Positions 42,802 through 51,633 are shown, numbered from the stretch's first letter. The stretch: DNA of 64,000 nt from Dyella_A sp049445995 (GCF_049445995.1 NZ_JBMSDZ010000015.1:24321-88320), one strand, 5' to 3'. The notes: generated by a model not told the origin, from the letters alone. Numbers and translations are program-made.

Positions 42802-43689
42802 CTACAGCGGCATCAGGGCATAGCCCTGACGCTGCAAGTCGGCGATGGTGGTCAACGCGGACAGGGCCAGCGTGACATGGCGGTCGATCGCCTCGTACGG
42901 GTAGCCGTGCTCGGCCACCGCCTGCCCGCACACCGCCACGTCCACCCCGGCCTCGCGCAACCGGGCGATCAGCGGCAGGTTGGGGTTGTCCTGGCCGAAC
43001 GCGGTGCGGTAATGCGCGTCGTCCAGCGCCAGCGGCGTGGCGGCGCCGGAGGCCACCGCGACGAAGTGCAGATGCTCCAGCGGCACGTCCGCGCCGGTGT
43101 ACAGATTCACGCTGCGCGCGAGCCGCTGCAGGCCCGGATTGAGCTGGTCGGGCTTGCCCGCGCCGGCGAGGCTGAAAACCACCTTGCAGGAGGCCCTGGG
43201 ATCGGGTTGGTAATGCGCCTGCGGCAGCGGATGGATCCGCCCGGCGCCCTCGATGGTGGGCGTGATCCAGAAGCCGTCGGTCGGCATGGCGCCCGCGCCG
43301 GTCAAGGCGAGGCCGAGCACGGCGGCCAGCGTGGCGGGTTTCATCGGATCGCCCCCTGGCGCTTGCGCCAGAGCCGGAACCTCGGCACACAGGCTGGTGA
43401 GCAGCGCGGGCAGCTGGCCGGAGGCCTCGCTGCCCAGCCGGTAGAACAGCTGGCGCGCCTGTCGTCGCTGTTCCACCAGGCCCTCGTCGCGCATGCGCGA
43501 CAGGTGCTGCGACAACGCGGACGGCGCAATGCCCAGTTGCGTCGACAGCTCTCCGGCGCTGGTCTCGCCGTGACGGAACAGGCGACACAGCACCAGCAAG
43601 CGGGACGGATGGGCCAGCGCCTGCAGCAGCCGGGCGGTGTCCTGGGCGCGCTGATGCTGGAGCGGAAGGGTTGCGATGGCTTGATTCAT
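42802..43689 (-). CDS. ArsR (SqrR/BigR-like) regulator continuous in frame with a DsrE-like protein
   Basis: One uninterrupted 295-codon frame encodes an ArsR winged-helix domain (residues 20-105) and then a DsrE/F-like domain (116-295). The ArsR part has Cys35 and Cys101, 66 apart as in BigR/SqrR. The DsrE part begins at Met116 (43344) with its own signal-like segment and an AGGGGG Shine-Dalgarno sequence eight bases before; it carries VAVCGQAV, a likely sulfur-binding Cys. No stop separates the two. Either a true fusion or two proteins from nested starts; the latter seems more plausible because the signal peptide is internal. Confidence 0.8.
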   Translation of the reverse strand: MNQAIATLPLQHQRAQDTARLLQALAHPSRLLVLCRLFRHGETSAGELSTQLGIAPSALSQHLSRMRDEGLVEQRRQARQLFYRLGSEASGQLPALLTSLCAEVPALAQAPGGDPMKPATLAAVLGLALTGAGAMPTDGFWITPTIEGAGRIHPLPQAHYQPDPRASCKVVFSLAGAGKPDQLNPGLQRLARSVNLYTGADVPLEHLHFVAVASGAATPLALDDAHYRTAFGQDNPNLPLIARLREAGVDVAVCGQAVAEHGYPYEAIDRHVTLALSALTTIADLQRQGYALMPL

Positions 43690-43708
43690 ATTTAAGTGAA
43701 ATAAGTAT
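43688..43708. promoter_or_regulatory. Operator-like inverted repeat at the ArsR-DsrE start
   Basis: ATATTTA (43688-43694) and TAAGTAT (43702-43708) are inverted repeats with one mismatch and a seven-base spacer, overlapping the ArsR start codon in an AT-rich patch. The form is like that of the 39135 site and suggests autoregulation of the thiosulfate operon by its own ArsR protein. Confidence 0.45.
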
Positions 43709-43855
43709 TGAAAGAGTTTGCCGACTGCCGGCGCGTTTGTCATCCCTATGCCGTCAGTGGCGCCGGCAAGTTGCGGTCCGGGGCAGGCCCCTCTTTTGCC
43801 GGTCCGGCTGGAAGGCCGCAAGATTTTGCCTGCACAAAGGCTGCGATCTAGATAT

Positions 43856-43888
43856 TTGCCTTGACAAATAAACCTAAGGCAATAGAAT
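43856..43888 (+). promoter_or_regulatory. marR promoter with overlapping operator
   Basis: TTGACA (43861-43866) and TAGAAT (43883-43888), 16 bases apart, form a good sigma-70 promoter ending nine bases before the marR start codon. TTGCCTT (43856-43862) and AAGGCAA (43876-43882) form a perfect 7-bp inverted repeat with a 13-base spacer that overlaps both hexamers. The layout fits MarR autorepression of the efflux operon. Confidence 0.75.
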
Positions 43889-43896
43889 GCGCGGCC

Positions 43897-44364
43897 ATGA
43901 ATGCTGCCACCCCCGCCACGCCCATCCCCAAGGGCCCCGCCGAAAGCCTTGGCGTGCTGCTCGGCCTGGTCCGCTCGGAGATCGTCCGCGCGATGGAGGC
44001 CGAGCTGGCCGTCCAGCACATCGACCTGCGCTTCACCCAGTTCCTGATCCTCAAGCGGCTGGCCCGGCTCGGACCGATGAGCGCCAGCGAACTGGCCCGC
44101 TCGGTGGAGCTGGACGGCGGCGCGATGACCCGCCAGCTGGACCAACTCGAAGCCAAGGGCCTCCTGCGCCGCACGCCGCACGAGCAGGACCGCCGCGCGC
44201 TGCGCATCGAGCTGACCGACGCCGGCAACGCGCTGTGGCAGCAGCTCAGCGACTGCAACGACCGCGTGCTCGAAGCGACCCAGCGCTCGCTGAGCCAGGC
44301 CGAACGCGAACAACTGCACGATTATCTGGAGCGCGTGCTGCACGCGCTGCGCGTCAAGTCCTGA
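43897..44364 (+). CDS. MarR-family transcriptional regulator (EmrR-like)
   Basis: The 155-residue protein has the MarR winged helix: MSASELARSVELDGGAMTRQLDQLEAKGLL and the wing RRTPHEQDRRALRIELTDAG. It lies 55 bp upstream of an efflux operon and is preceded by a promoter-operator unit. It probably represses that operon until a drug-like ligand binds. An in-frame TTG lies upstream, but it is within the promoter, so the ATG at 43897 is used. Confidence 0.92.
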   Translation: MNAATPATPIPKGPAESLGVLLGLVRSEIVRAMEAELAVQHIDLRFTQFLILKRLARLGPMSASELARSVELDGGAMTRQLDQLEAKGLLRRTPHEQDRRALRIELTDAGNALWQQLSDCNDRVLEATQRSLSQAEREQLHDYLERVLHALRVKS

Positions 44365-44419
44365 CATCCCCGCCTCCGCCGATATCCTGCTCCTGCTTGA
44401 CCCCCTTTTCCCAGAGATC

Positions 44420-45910
44420 ATGACCATGCGTCTGCATACCTTCGCCGCGGGCATCGGGCTCGCCCTGGCCTTGGCCGGTTGCGCCAGCAGCGGCGGCCTG
44501 CACACCAGCGGCACGCCGACCGATCCGTCCGCGCTCGCCACCGCGCAGAGCCTGGCCCGCCTGCACGCGGCCGAGGCCAACTGGCCGAGCGAGGACTGGT
44601 GGACCGCGCTGGGCGACCCCCGGCTCGACGCGCTGATCAGCGAGGCGCTGCGCGACAACCCGAGCCTGGCCGTAGCCGACGCCCGCGCCCGCGCCGCCCA
44701 GGCCGAAGTGGGCAGCGCCAACGCCGCGCGTGGCCCCAGCGTGAATGCCGGAGCTGCTGTGTCCGGCGCGCGCCTGCCGACCACCGTACTGCCCGCCAGC
44801 GTGGGCGGCGGTCACTTCGTCAATGCCAAATACGCCTACGCCAGCTTCAACTGGGGGCTGGACCTGTGGGGCGGCAAGAAGGCCACGTGGGAAGCGGCGG
44901 TGGGCCAGGCCAAGGCGGCCGACATCGAAGCGCGTGCCGCGCGCATCGAGCTGTCCGCCAACGTGGCGCGCGCCTATGCGCAGCTCGGCTACGCGTTCGC
45001 CCAGAAGGATGTCGCCGACGCCGAGTTCCAGCGCGCCAGCACCGCCCGCCAGCTGACCCGCCAGCGCGTCGACGCGGGCGTGGACAGCACGCTGCAGCTC
45101 AAGCAGGCCGACACCGAGGTGGCGCAGGCCCAGCGCGATCAGGCGGTGGCCGACCGCGCCGTGGATAGCGCCCGCTCGGCGCTGTCGGTGCTGCTTGGCA
45201 AGGGCCCGGATCGCGGCCTGGCGATCGGCCGGCCGGCGGTGCTGCAGCCGACCGCGGTGGCGGTGCCGGCGAACCTCCCGGCCGAGCTGATCGGCCATCG
45301 CCCGGACCTGGTCGCCGCACGCTGGCGCGTCGAAGCGGCGCAGAAGGACATCAAGGCGGCGAAGACCGAGTTCCTGCCCAACCTCAGCATCGGTGCGCTG
45401 GCCGGCGTGCTGGCCACCGGCGGTACCAACCTGTTCCAGCTGCCGGCGCGGTTCTACCAGCTCGGTCCCACGCTGAGCCTGCCGATCTACGACGGCGGCC
45501 GCCTGCGCGCCAATCTCGACAGCAGGGACGCCGCCTACGATCTGGCGGTGGCGCAGTACAACCAGACCCTGGTCGCCGCGGTGAACGAAGTCGCCGACGA
45601 CCTCTCCGGCCTGAGCTCGCTCGCCACCCAGATCGGCGCCCAGCAGCGCGCGCTCGATGCCGCGCGGCAGGCCTGGGATCTGGCCAGCCAGCGCTATCAC
45701 GCCGGCGTGGGCAGCTACCTCGAGGCGCTTGTCGTGCGTCGGCAGCTGCTGCAGGCCGAGCAGGGCCTGGCCGCGCTGAAGGCGCAGCAGGTCGACCTTT
45801 CGGTGCAATTGCTCGCCGCGCTCGGCGGCGGCTACCGGCCGCGCAATGCCGATGCCGTGCCGCCGGCTGCGCCGGCCCTCCATTCCTCCTCCCTTTCCGA
45901 TCATTCCTGA
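44420..45910 (+). CDS. Outer-membrane efflux lipoprotein (NodT/OprM family)
   Basis: The 496-residue protein is a TolC-like outer-membrane channel with a lipoprotein signal (LALALAGC). Two repeated TolC halves are visible (ALISEALRDNPSLAVADARARAAQAEV and the later LPAELIGHRPDLVAARWRVEAAQKDIKAAKTEFLPNL). It is the exit duct for the HlyD-type adaptor and MFS pump genes that follow. ATG at 44420 or the next Met two codons later are both possible. Confidence 0.93.
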   Translation: MTMRLHTFAAGIGLALALAGCASSGGLHTSGTPTDPSALATAQSLARLHAAEANWPSEDWWTALGDPRLDALISEALRDNPSLAVADARARAAQAEVGSANAARGPSVNAGAAVSGARLPTTVLPASVGGGHFVNAKYAYASFNWGLDLWGGKKATWEAAVGQAKAADIEARAARIELSANVARAYAQLGYAFAQKDVADAEFQRASTARQLTRQRVDAGVDSTLQLKQADTEVAQAQRDQAVADRAVDSARSALSVLLGKGPDRGLAIGRPAVLQPTAVAVPANLPAELIGHRPDLVAARWRVEAAQKDIKAAKTEFLPNLSIGALAGVLATGGTNLFQLPARFYQLGPTLSLPIYDGGRLRANLDSRDAAYDLAVAQYNQTLVAAVNEVADDLSGLSSLATQIGAQQRALDAARQAWDLASQRYHAGVGSYLEALVVRRQLLQAEQGLAALKAQQVDLSVQLLAALGGGYRPRNADAVPPAAPALHSSSLSDHS

Positions 45911-45919
45911 GGCCTGACC

Positions 45920-47125
45920 ATGTCCAGCCAACCTTCCAACCCGGCCGACCCCCAGGCCGGCGCGCCGGCCAAGCCGGCCAAGCCGGTCAACAGCCGCCGC
46001 GGCTTCTTCCTGCGCCTGCTCGGCGCGGTGCTGGTGCTCGCGGCCATCGCCTGGACCGCGTGGTACTTCCTCGACGGCCGCTGGTACGAGAGCACCGATG
46101 ACGCCTACGTCGACGGCAACGTGGTGCAGATCACCCCGCAGCTGTCGGGCACGGTGGTGAGCATCGGTGCCGACGACGGCGACCGGGTACATGCCGGCGA
46201 CGTGCTGGTGCGTCTGGACAAGAGCGATGCGGAGGTCGCACTGGCCGAAGCCAAGGCCAACCTGGCCAACACCGTGCGCAAGGTGCGTGGCCTGTACAGC
46301 AGCGCCGCCGGCGCCCAGGCCGACGTGGCTGCGCGCCAGGTGGCGGTGGAGAAGGCCCGTGCCGACTATGAGCGCCGCAGGAATCTGGCCAAGAGCGGCG
46401 CCATCTCCGCCGAGGAGCTGGCGCACGCCCGCGACGAGCTGGCCTCATTGCAGAGCGCCCTGACCACCGCCGAGCAGCAGTACCAGACCACCAAGGTGCT
46501 GGTCGACGACACCGTGGTCGCCTCGCATCCGGACGTCCAGATGGCTGCGGCCAAGTTGCGCGCGGCCTACCTGGACGACCTGCGCACCACGATCGTGGCG
46601 CCGGTGGACGGCTACGTCGCCAAGCGCTCGGTGCAGTTGGGCCAGCGCGTGGCGCCCGGCATGGCGATGATGGCGGTGGTGCCGCTGCACCAGGTGTGGA
46701 TCGACGCCAACTTCAAGGAAACCCAGCTCACCCACATGCGCATCGGCCAGCCGGTGGACGTGGACGTGGACATGTACGGCGGCGACGTCACCTTCAAGGG
46801 CAAGGTGCAGAGCCTGGGCGTGGGCACCGGCAGCGCGTTCTCGCTGCTGCCGGCGCAGAACGCCACCGGCAACTGGATCAAGATCGTGCAGCGCGTGCCG
46901 GTGCGCATCGTGTTCACCGAGCCGAAGCAGCTCGACGCGCATCCGCTGCGCATCGGCCTGTCCAGCAACGTGGAGGTGAGCCTGCACAACCAGAACGGCC
47001 CAATGCTCGCCCGGCAGTCGCCGACGGCGCCGGTGCTCAACACCGACGTCTACGACAAGCAGCTGGCGCAGGCCGACGGCCTCATTGCGCAGATCATCCA
47101 CGCCAACATGGCGCGCGGCAAATAA
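45920..47125 (+). CDS. emrA: HlyD/EmrA-type membrane fusion protein
   Basis: The 401-residue periplasmic adaptor has a Pro/Ala/Lys-rich cytoplasmic head, one membrane helix (about residues 30-52), a biotinyl-lipoyl domain (STDDAYVDGNVVQITPQLSG; SIGADDGDRVHAGDVLVRLD) and a coiled coil with RLDKSDAEVALAEAKANL, then a beta-barrel domain. It joins the MFS pump to the outer channel. A palindromic repeat separates it from emrB. Confidence 0.93.
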   Translation: MSSQPSNPADPQAGAPAKPAKPVNSRRGFFLRLLGAVLVLAAIAWTAWYFLDGRWYESTDDAYVDGNVVQITPQLSGTVVSIGADDGDRVHAGDVLVRLDKSDAEVALAEAKANLANTVRKVRGLYSSAAGAQADVAARQVAVEKARADYERRRNLAKSGAISAEELAHARDELASLQSALTTAEQQYQTTKVLVDDTVVASHPDVQMAAAKLRAAYLDDLRTTIVAPVDGYVAKRSVQLGQRVAPGMAMMAVVPLHQVWIDANFKETQLTHMRIGQPVDVDVDMYGGDVTFKGKVQSLGVGTGSAFSLLPAQNATGNWIKIVQRVPVRIVFTEPKQLDAHPLRIGLSSNVEVSLHNQNGPMLARQSPTAPVLNTDVYDKQLAQADGLIAQIIHANMARGK

Positions 47126-47128
47126 TCC

Positions 47129-47213
47129 GTAGGAGCGCACCTGGGTGCGCGAATGCTTTTCGCTTTGATGTCGATCAGGAGCAAGAGCATTCGCGCACAG
47201 GGTGCGCTCCTAC
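47129..47213. repeat. Dispersed palindromic repeat, copy 3 of 3, inside the efflux operon
   Basis: Arms GTAGGAGCGCACC...GCGCGAATGC and GCATTCGCGCACAGGGTGCG pair imperfectly (the left arm reads CTGGGTGCG where the other copies have CCCTGTGCG), with the loop TGATGTCGATCAGGAGCA. It fills nearly all of the 105-bp gap between emrA and emrB. In RNA it could modulate stability or readthrough between the two subunits. Confidence 0.88.
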
Positions 47214-47230
47214 CTTATTGATTGAGTCCG

Positions 47231-48757
47231 ATGACCACAGCCTTCCGTCCACCCAATCTGGCGCTGACCACGGTCGGCCTGTCGCTGGCGACCTTCATGC
47301 AGGTGCTGGACACGACGATCGCCAACGTGTCGCTGCCGACTATCGCCGGCAGCCTCGGCGTGAGCTCCAACCAGAGCACCTGGGTGATTACCTCGTTCGC
47401 CGTCAGCATGGCGATCTCGCTGCCGCTGACCGGCTTCCTCACCCGCCGCTTCGGCGAGGTGAAGCTGTTCATCTGGTCGACCCTGCTGTTCGCGCTCACC
47501 TCGTTCCTGTGCGGCATCTCGCAAAGCATGGGCATGCTGATCGTGTTCCGCGCGATCCAGGGCGCGGTGGCTGGGCCGATGTATCCGATCACGCAGAGCC
47601 TGCTGATCTCGATCTACCCGCCGGCCAAGCGCGGCATGGCGCTGGCGCTGTTGTCGATGGTGACGGTGGTGGCGCCGATCGCCGGCCCGATCCTCGGCGG
47701 CCTGATCACCGACAACTACTCGTGGCCGTGGATCTTCTTCATCAACGTGCCGATCGGCATCTTCGCCTCGATGGTGGTGGGCGCGCAGTTGAAGGAGCGC
47801 GAGGAGCAGACCGAGCGGCCGAAGATCGACTACGTCGGCCTGGTCACCCTGATCATCGGTGTCGGCGCGCTGCAGGTGGTGCTGGACAAGGGCAACGACG
47901 AGGACTGGTTCAACTCGCAGTTCATCGTGATCACCAGCATCATCTCGGCGGTGGCGCTGGCGGTGTTCCTGATCTGGGAGCTCACCGACAAGGACCCGAT
48001 CGTCAACCTCAAGCTGTTCCGTCACCGCAACTTCAGTGCGGGCACGCTGGCGCTGGTGCTGGCCTACGCGGCGTTCTTCTCGATCGGGCTGATGGTGCCG
48101 CTGTGGCTGCAGCGCAACCTCGGCTACACCTCCACCTGGGCCGGTTATGCCACTGCGCCCCTGGGCATCATCCCGGTGCTGCTCACCTTCATCGTGGGCA
48201 AGTACGCCGGTCGTATGGATTTGCGCCTGCTGGCCAGCGCCGCCTTCCTGGTGATGGGCACGACCTGCTTCATGCGGTCGGACTTCTACCTGGAGATCGA
48301 TTTCTACCACGTGGCGATGGTGCAGCTGCTGCAGGGCCTGGGCGTGGCGCTGTTCTTCATGCCGGTGCTGTCGATCCTGCTGTCGGACCTGCAGCAGAAC
48401 GAGATTGCGGCGGGCTCGGGTCTGGCCACCTTCCTGCGCACGTTGGGCGGCAGCTTCGCCGCCTCGCTCACCACCTTCATGTGGGACCGCCGCGCGGTCA
48501 CCCATCACGCCCAGCTGGCCGAGCAGATCACCCCGTACAACCCCACCGCGCAGGCGGCGCTGCAGCAGATCGGCCACGGCGACACCACCTTGGCCGCGGC
48601 CAGCATCAACCAGATGATCACCCAGCAGGGCTACCAGATCTCGTTCAACGAGGTGTTCCATGTGCTGGGCTGGATCTTCCTGGGCCTGATCGTGGTGATC
48701 TGGCTGGCCAGGCCGCCGTTCGGGGCCAAGCCGGGGCCGGCGGCGGGCGGTCACTGA
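47231..48757 (+). CDS. emrB: DHA2-family MFS multidrug efflux pump (EmrB/QacA)
   Basis: The 508-residue, 14-helix transporter has the DHA2 motifs: LDTTIANVSLPTIAGSLG (motif D1), TGFLTRRFGEVKLF (motif A) and GPMYPITQSLLISIYPPAKRGMALAL with GPILGGLITDNYSWPWIFFINVPIG (motif C). It exports drugs with proton antiport through the adaptor and channel. The ATG at 47231 lacks a strong Shine-Dalgarno; an in-frame TTG nine bases earlier is possible. Confidence 0.95.
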   Translation: MTTAFRPPNLALTTVGLSLATFMQVLDTTIANVSLPTIAGSLGVSSNQSTWVITSFAVSMAISLPLTGFLTRRFGEVKLFIWSTLLFALTSFLCGISQSMGMLIVFRAIQGAVAGPMYPITQSLLISIYPPAKRGMALALLSMVTVVAPIAGPILGGLITDNYSWPWIFFINVPIGIFASMVVGAQLKEREEQTERPKIDYVGLVTLIIGVGALQVVLDKGNDEDWFNSQFIVITSIISAVALAVFLIWELTDKDPIVNLKLFRHRNFSAGTLALVLAYAAFFSIGLMVPLWLQRNLGYTSTWAGYATAPLGIIPVLLTFIVGKYAGRMDLRLLASAAFLVMGTTCFMRSDFYLEIDFYHVAMVQLLQGLGVALFFMPVLSILLSDLQQNEIAAGSGLATFLRTLGGSFAASLTTFMWDRRAVTHHAQLAEQITPYNPTAQAALQQIGHGDTTLAAASINQMITQQGYQISFNEVFHVLGWIFLGLIVVIWLARPPFGAKPGPAAGGH

Positions 48758-48853
48758 TCGTCGCTGCGAGCTCGCGCGGTCTTCAGGGAATCTGAACATG
48801 GCGGGGACTAGGGTGCGCGGGCGGTACCCCCGATCTTCCCTCAGGAGAACGCC

Positions 48854-49198
48854 ATGATCCGTACGCTTACCGCTTCCCTGCTCGTCCTTGCCCTGGGCAC
48901 CGGCGCCGCACTCGCCCAGGACACCACGCCGCAGGACACCACGCCGCCGGCCACCGCGCCGATGGGCGGCATGCAGCACATGGACAAGATGGATCGCATG
49001 AAGGGCATGCACCACATGGGCAACGTGATGGGCATGCACAAGATGCCGGCCACCGTCACCGATGCCGACGCCGGCACCGGCATCGTCGAGGTCGATGCCG
49101 GCGGCATGGCGCTCAAGCTGCATTTTCCGCCGGCGGCCATGAAGACCCTCAAGGCCGGCGACAAGATCACCGTGCACATGGGCTTCAGCAAGCCGTAA
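48854..49198 (+). CDS. Met/His-rich periplasmic metal-binding protein
   Basis: The 114-residue protein has a signal peptide (residues 1-21, ending ALAQ) and a central Met/His cluster (MGGMQHMDKMDRMKGMHHMG and MGMHKM), then a CusF-like beta region with GIVEVDAGGMALKLHFPPAAMKTL and TVHMGF. Composition points to Cu(I) or Ag(I) binding. It precedes the copL-copA-copB genes on the same strand, separated by a 70-nt structured spacer. Function as a copper chaperone is inference. Confidence 0.75.
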   Translation: MIRTLTASLLVLALGTGAALAQDTTPQDTTPPATAPMGGMQHMDKMDRMKGMHHMGNVMGMHKMPATVTDADAGTGIVEVDAGGMALKLHFPPAAMKTLKAGDKITVHMGFSKP

Positions 49199-49211
49199 CC
49201 CTGCCGCCCGT

Positions 49212-49282
49212 CCCCACGGCCTGACGTCCATTGGAGCCAGCCCGTGCTTGCCGTACCGCGGCAAGCCGGCTGGCCCGTGGGG
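49212..49282. other. Long nested hairpin upstream of the copper operon
   Basis: An outer stem (CCCCACGG with CCGTGGGG) encloses a longer inner stem (GCCAGCC...GCTTGCCG with CGGCAAGC...GGCTGGC). No U-tract follows, so it is not a classic terminator. It sits between the Met/His-rich gene and the copL-like gene and could be a 3' stem or an RNA leader element. A second inverted repeat, ACCCTG-CTC-CAGGGT (49290-49304), follows and could be an operator. Confidence 0.5.
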
Positions 49283-49338
49283 CGCATGGACCCTGCTCCA
49301 GGGTTGAGCCGGCCGCGTCGCCGGCTTAAGGTGCACCG

Positions 49339-49743
49339 ATGACATTGCGCGCGCTCCGCTCCCTGCTCCGTTCACGCCGCCTCCGGGCCCTGGCGTGGCT
49401 GGCGTGGTTCGCGCTGGTCGCGCAGGCTTTTGCGGCGGCCGCGCCGCCGGTGCCGCCGCCGGGCGGATCGGCCATCGCCCGGATGCTCCACGGTGCCGAG
49501 CCGGCGCACGGCGCGTCCGTCCATGCCGACCATGCGGCGATGGCGGACAGTTGCTGCGGCGGCCATGCGGGCGGCACCCCGACACATGGCTGCACGTGTG
49601 CGTCCATGTGCGCCAGCATGCTTCCCGTCGCCAGGCTTGGCCTGCCGTCGCTTCCCGCGGCGTTTGCGAGGTTCGGGCGCGTGCGTCCGCAACGTGCGCC
49701 CGCCATGGCTTTCACGCCACCCCTGCGGCCGCCGTCGACCTGA
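49339..49743 (+). CDS. copL: CopL-family Cys/His-rich metal-binding regulatory leader
   Basis: This 134-residue protein has a basic, hydrophobic signal-like N-terminus (residues 16-35) and a Cys/His/Met cluster (ADSCCGGHAGG, HGCTCASMCASM). In Xanthomonas the copL gene in this position before copA and copB is needed for copper-inducible expression. Length and composition match that family. It precedes copA by about 115 bp. Confidence 0.75.
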   Translation: MTLRALRSLLRSRRLRALAWLAWFALVAQAFAAAAPPVPPPGGSAIARMLHGAEPAHGASVHADHAAMADSCCGGHAGGTPTHGCTCASMCASMLPVARLGLPSLPAAFARFGRVRPQRAPAMAFTPPLRPPST

Positions 49744-49857
49744 TCCACCTGCAGTGAGCACGCCGTGGGCGAGCCAGCCGGTTCGCCCGCGACGCCGGTT
49801 TTCACGATCCCCGGAGCGCTGCCGATGGCGGCCGCGGATCGCAGATGGAGTCCTCTC

Positions 49858-51633
49858 GTGAATGTCTTCTTTCCGCCCGATGGCGTGGACCGTTCGCGCC
49901 GTCACTTCGTGCTCGGCCTGGCGGCCGGCGGTACGGCGGTCGGTCTCGGGCTGCTGGCGCCCGGCCGGGTATGGGGCGCCACTGCCCCGGCGATGGCGGC
50001 CTCGTCGATGCCGCAGCTGCGCGGCGACACGTTCGACCTGACCATCGGCGATACCGCCGTCGATTTCACCGGTGCGCGGCGTATCGCGACCACCGTCAAC
50101 GGCAGCGTTCCCGGTCCGGTCCTGCGCTGGCGCGAGGGCGACACGGTGACGTTGCGCGTGACCAACCGGCTGGCGGTGCCCAGCTCGATCCACTGGCACG
50201 GCATCCTGCTGCCGTTCCAGATGGACGGCGTGCCCGGCATCAGCTTCCCCGGCATCGCGCCGGGCGAAACCTTCACCTACCGCTTTCCGGTGCGCCAGAG
50301 CGGCACCTACTGGTACCACTCGCACTCGCGCTTCCAGGAGCAGACCGGGCTGTACGGCGCGATCGTGGTGGAGCCGGCGGACGGCGAGCGCCATCGTGCC
50401 GACCGCGACTACGTGGTGATGCTCAACGACTGGAGCGATGACGACCCGGAGCACATCTTCGCCACGCTCAAGCGCCAGAGCGACTATTACAACTTCGCCG
50501 AGCCGACCGCGCCGGAATTTTTCCGCGACGTGCGCCGCATGGGCCTGCAGGCGGCGCTGGCCAGGCGCAAGATGTGGAACACCATGCGCATGAGCCCGAG
50601 CGATCTGAGTGACGTCTCGGGCTACACCTATACCTACCTGATGAACGGCACCACGCCGAACGGCAACTGGTGCGGCCTGTTCCGGCCCGGCGAGCGGGTC
50701 CGCCTGCGCTTCATCAACGGCTCGTCGATGACCTATTTCGACGTGCGCATCCCCGGCCTGAAGATGACCGTGATCGCCGCCGACGGCCAGGATGTCGAGC
50801 CGGTGCCGGTGGACGAGTTCCGCATCGGTGTGGCCGAGGTCTATGACGTGCTGGTGGAGCCGCAGGAAGACCGTGCCTACACCGTGTTCGCGCAGTCGAT
50901 CGACCGCACCGGCCATGCCCGCGGCACGCTGGCGCCGCGACCGGGCATGCAGGCCGAGGTGCCGGCGATGGACCCGCGCGCGCGCCTGGCGATGGTCGAC
51001 ATGATGGGCGCCATGGCGATGGGCAACCGCGGTCACTCCGGCCACGACGGCGGCATGCCGGGCATGGAGATGGATGGGATGTCGGGCATGGAGATGGGCG
51101 GCGGCAGGGCGCCAGCCGTGCATCACGCCCGTACCGAGTACGGCCCGGGCGTGGACATGCGCGTGGACATGCCGCGCACCAACCTGGACGACCCGGGCGT
51201 GGGCCTGCGCGACAACGGCCGACGGGTGCTGACCTATGCCGACCTGCACACGATCGGCGGCCCGATCGACCGGCGCGAGCCCGGCCGCGAGATCGAGCTG
51301 CACCTCACCGGCAACATGGCGCGCTACATGTGGTCGTTCGACGGGGTGCCGTTCGCCGATGCCACGCCGGTGCACTTTCGCGCCGGCGAGCGGCTGCGCG
51401 TGGTGCTGGTCAACGACACCATGATGCCCCACCCGATCCACCTGCACGGCATGTGGAGCGAGCTGGAAAATCCCGTCGGCGCGTTCCAGGTGCGCAAGCA
51501 CACCATCAATGTGCAGCCCGCGCAGCGAGTGAGTTATGGCGTGACCGCCGATGCAGTGGGGCGCTGGGCCTACCACTGTCACATGCTCTATCACATGGAA
51601 GCGGGCATGTTCCGCGAAGTGGTGGTGTCATGA
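49858..51633 (+). CDS. copA: CopA-type periplasmic multicopper oxidase
   Basis: The 591-residue protein has a twin-arginine signal (SRRHFVLGLAAGG near residue 15), the HWHG motif at 112-115, YWYHSHSRFQEQTG, the C-terminal HPIHLHG (525-531) and YHCHMLYHMEAGM near 572-584 for the four copper sites. A Met-rich loop (about residues 380-420) with repeated MxxM motifs, characteristic of CopA, binds Cu(I). GTG at 49858 is preceded by GGAG at seven bases; an ATG at 49825 is an alternative. It is the core copper-resistance enzyme. Confidence 0.94.
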   Translation: MNVFFPPDGVDRSRRHFVLGLAAGGTAVGLGLLAPGRVWGATAPAMAASSMPQLRGDTFDLTIGDTAVDFTGARRIATTVNGSVPGPVLRWREGDTVTLRVTNRLAVPSSIHWHGILLPFQMDGVPGISFPGIAPGETFTYRFPVRQSGTYWYHSHSRFQEQTGLYGAIVVEPADGERHRADRDYVVMLNDWSDDDPEHIFATLKRQSDYYNFAEPTAPEFFRDVRRMGLQAALARRKMWNTMRMSPSDLSDVSGYTYTYLMNGTTPNGNWCGLFRPGERVRLRFINGSSMTYFDVRIPGLKMTVIAADGQDVEPVPVDEFRIGVAEVYDVLVEPQEDRAYTVFAQSIDRTGHARGTLAPRPGMQAEVPAMDPRARLAMVDMMGAMAMGNRGHSGHDGGMPGMEMDGMSGMEMGGGRAPAVHHARTEYGPGVDMRVDMPRTNLDDPGVGLRDNGRRVLTYADLHTIGGPIDRREPGREIELHLTGNMARYMWSFDGVPFADATPVHFRAGERLRVVLVNDTMMPHPIHLHGMWSELENPVGAFQVRKHTINVQPAQRVSYGVTADAVGRWAYHCHMLYHMEAGMFREVVVS

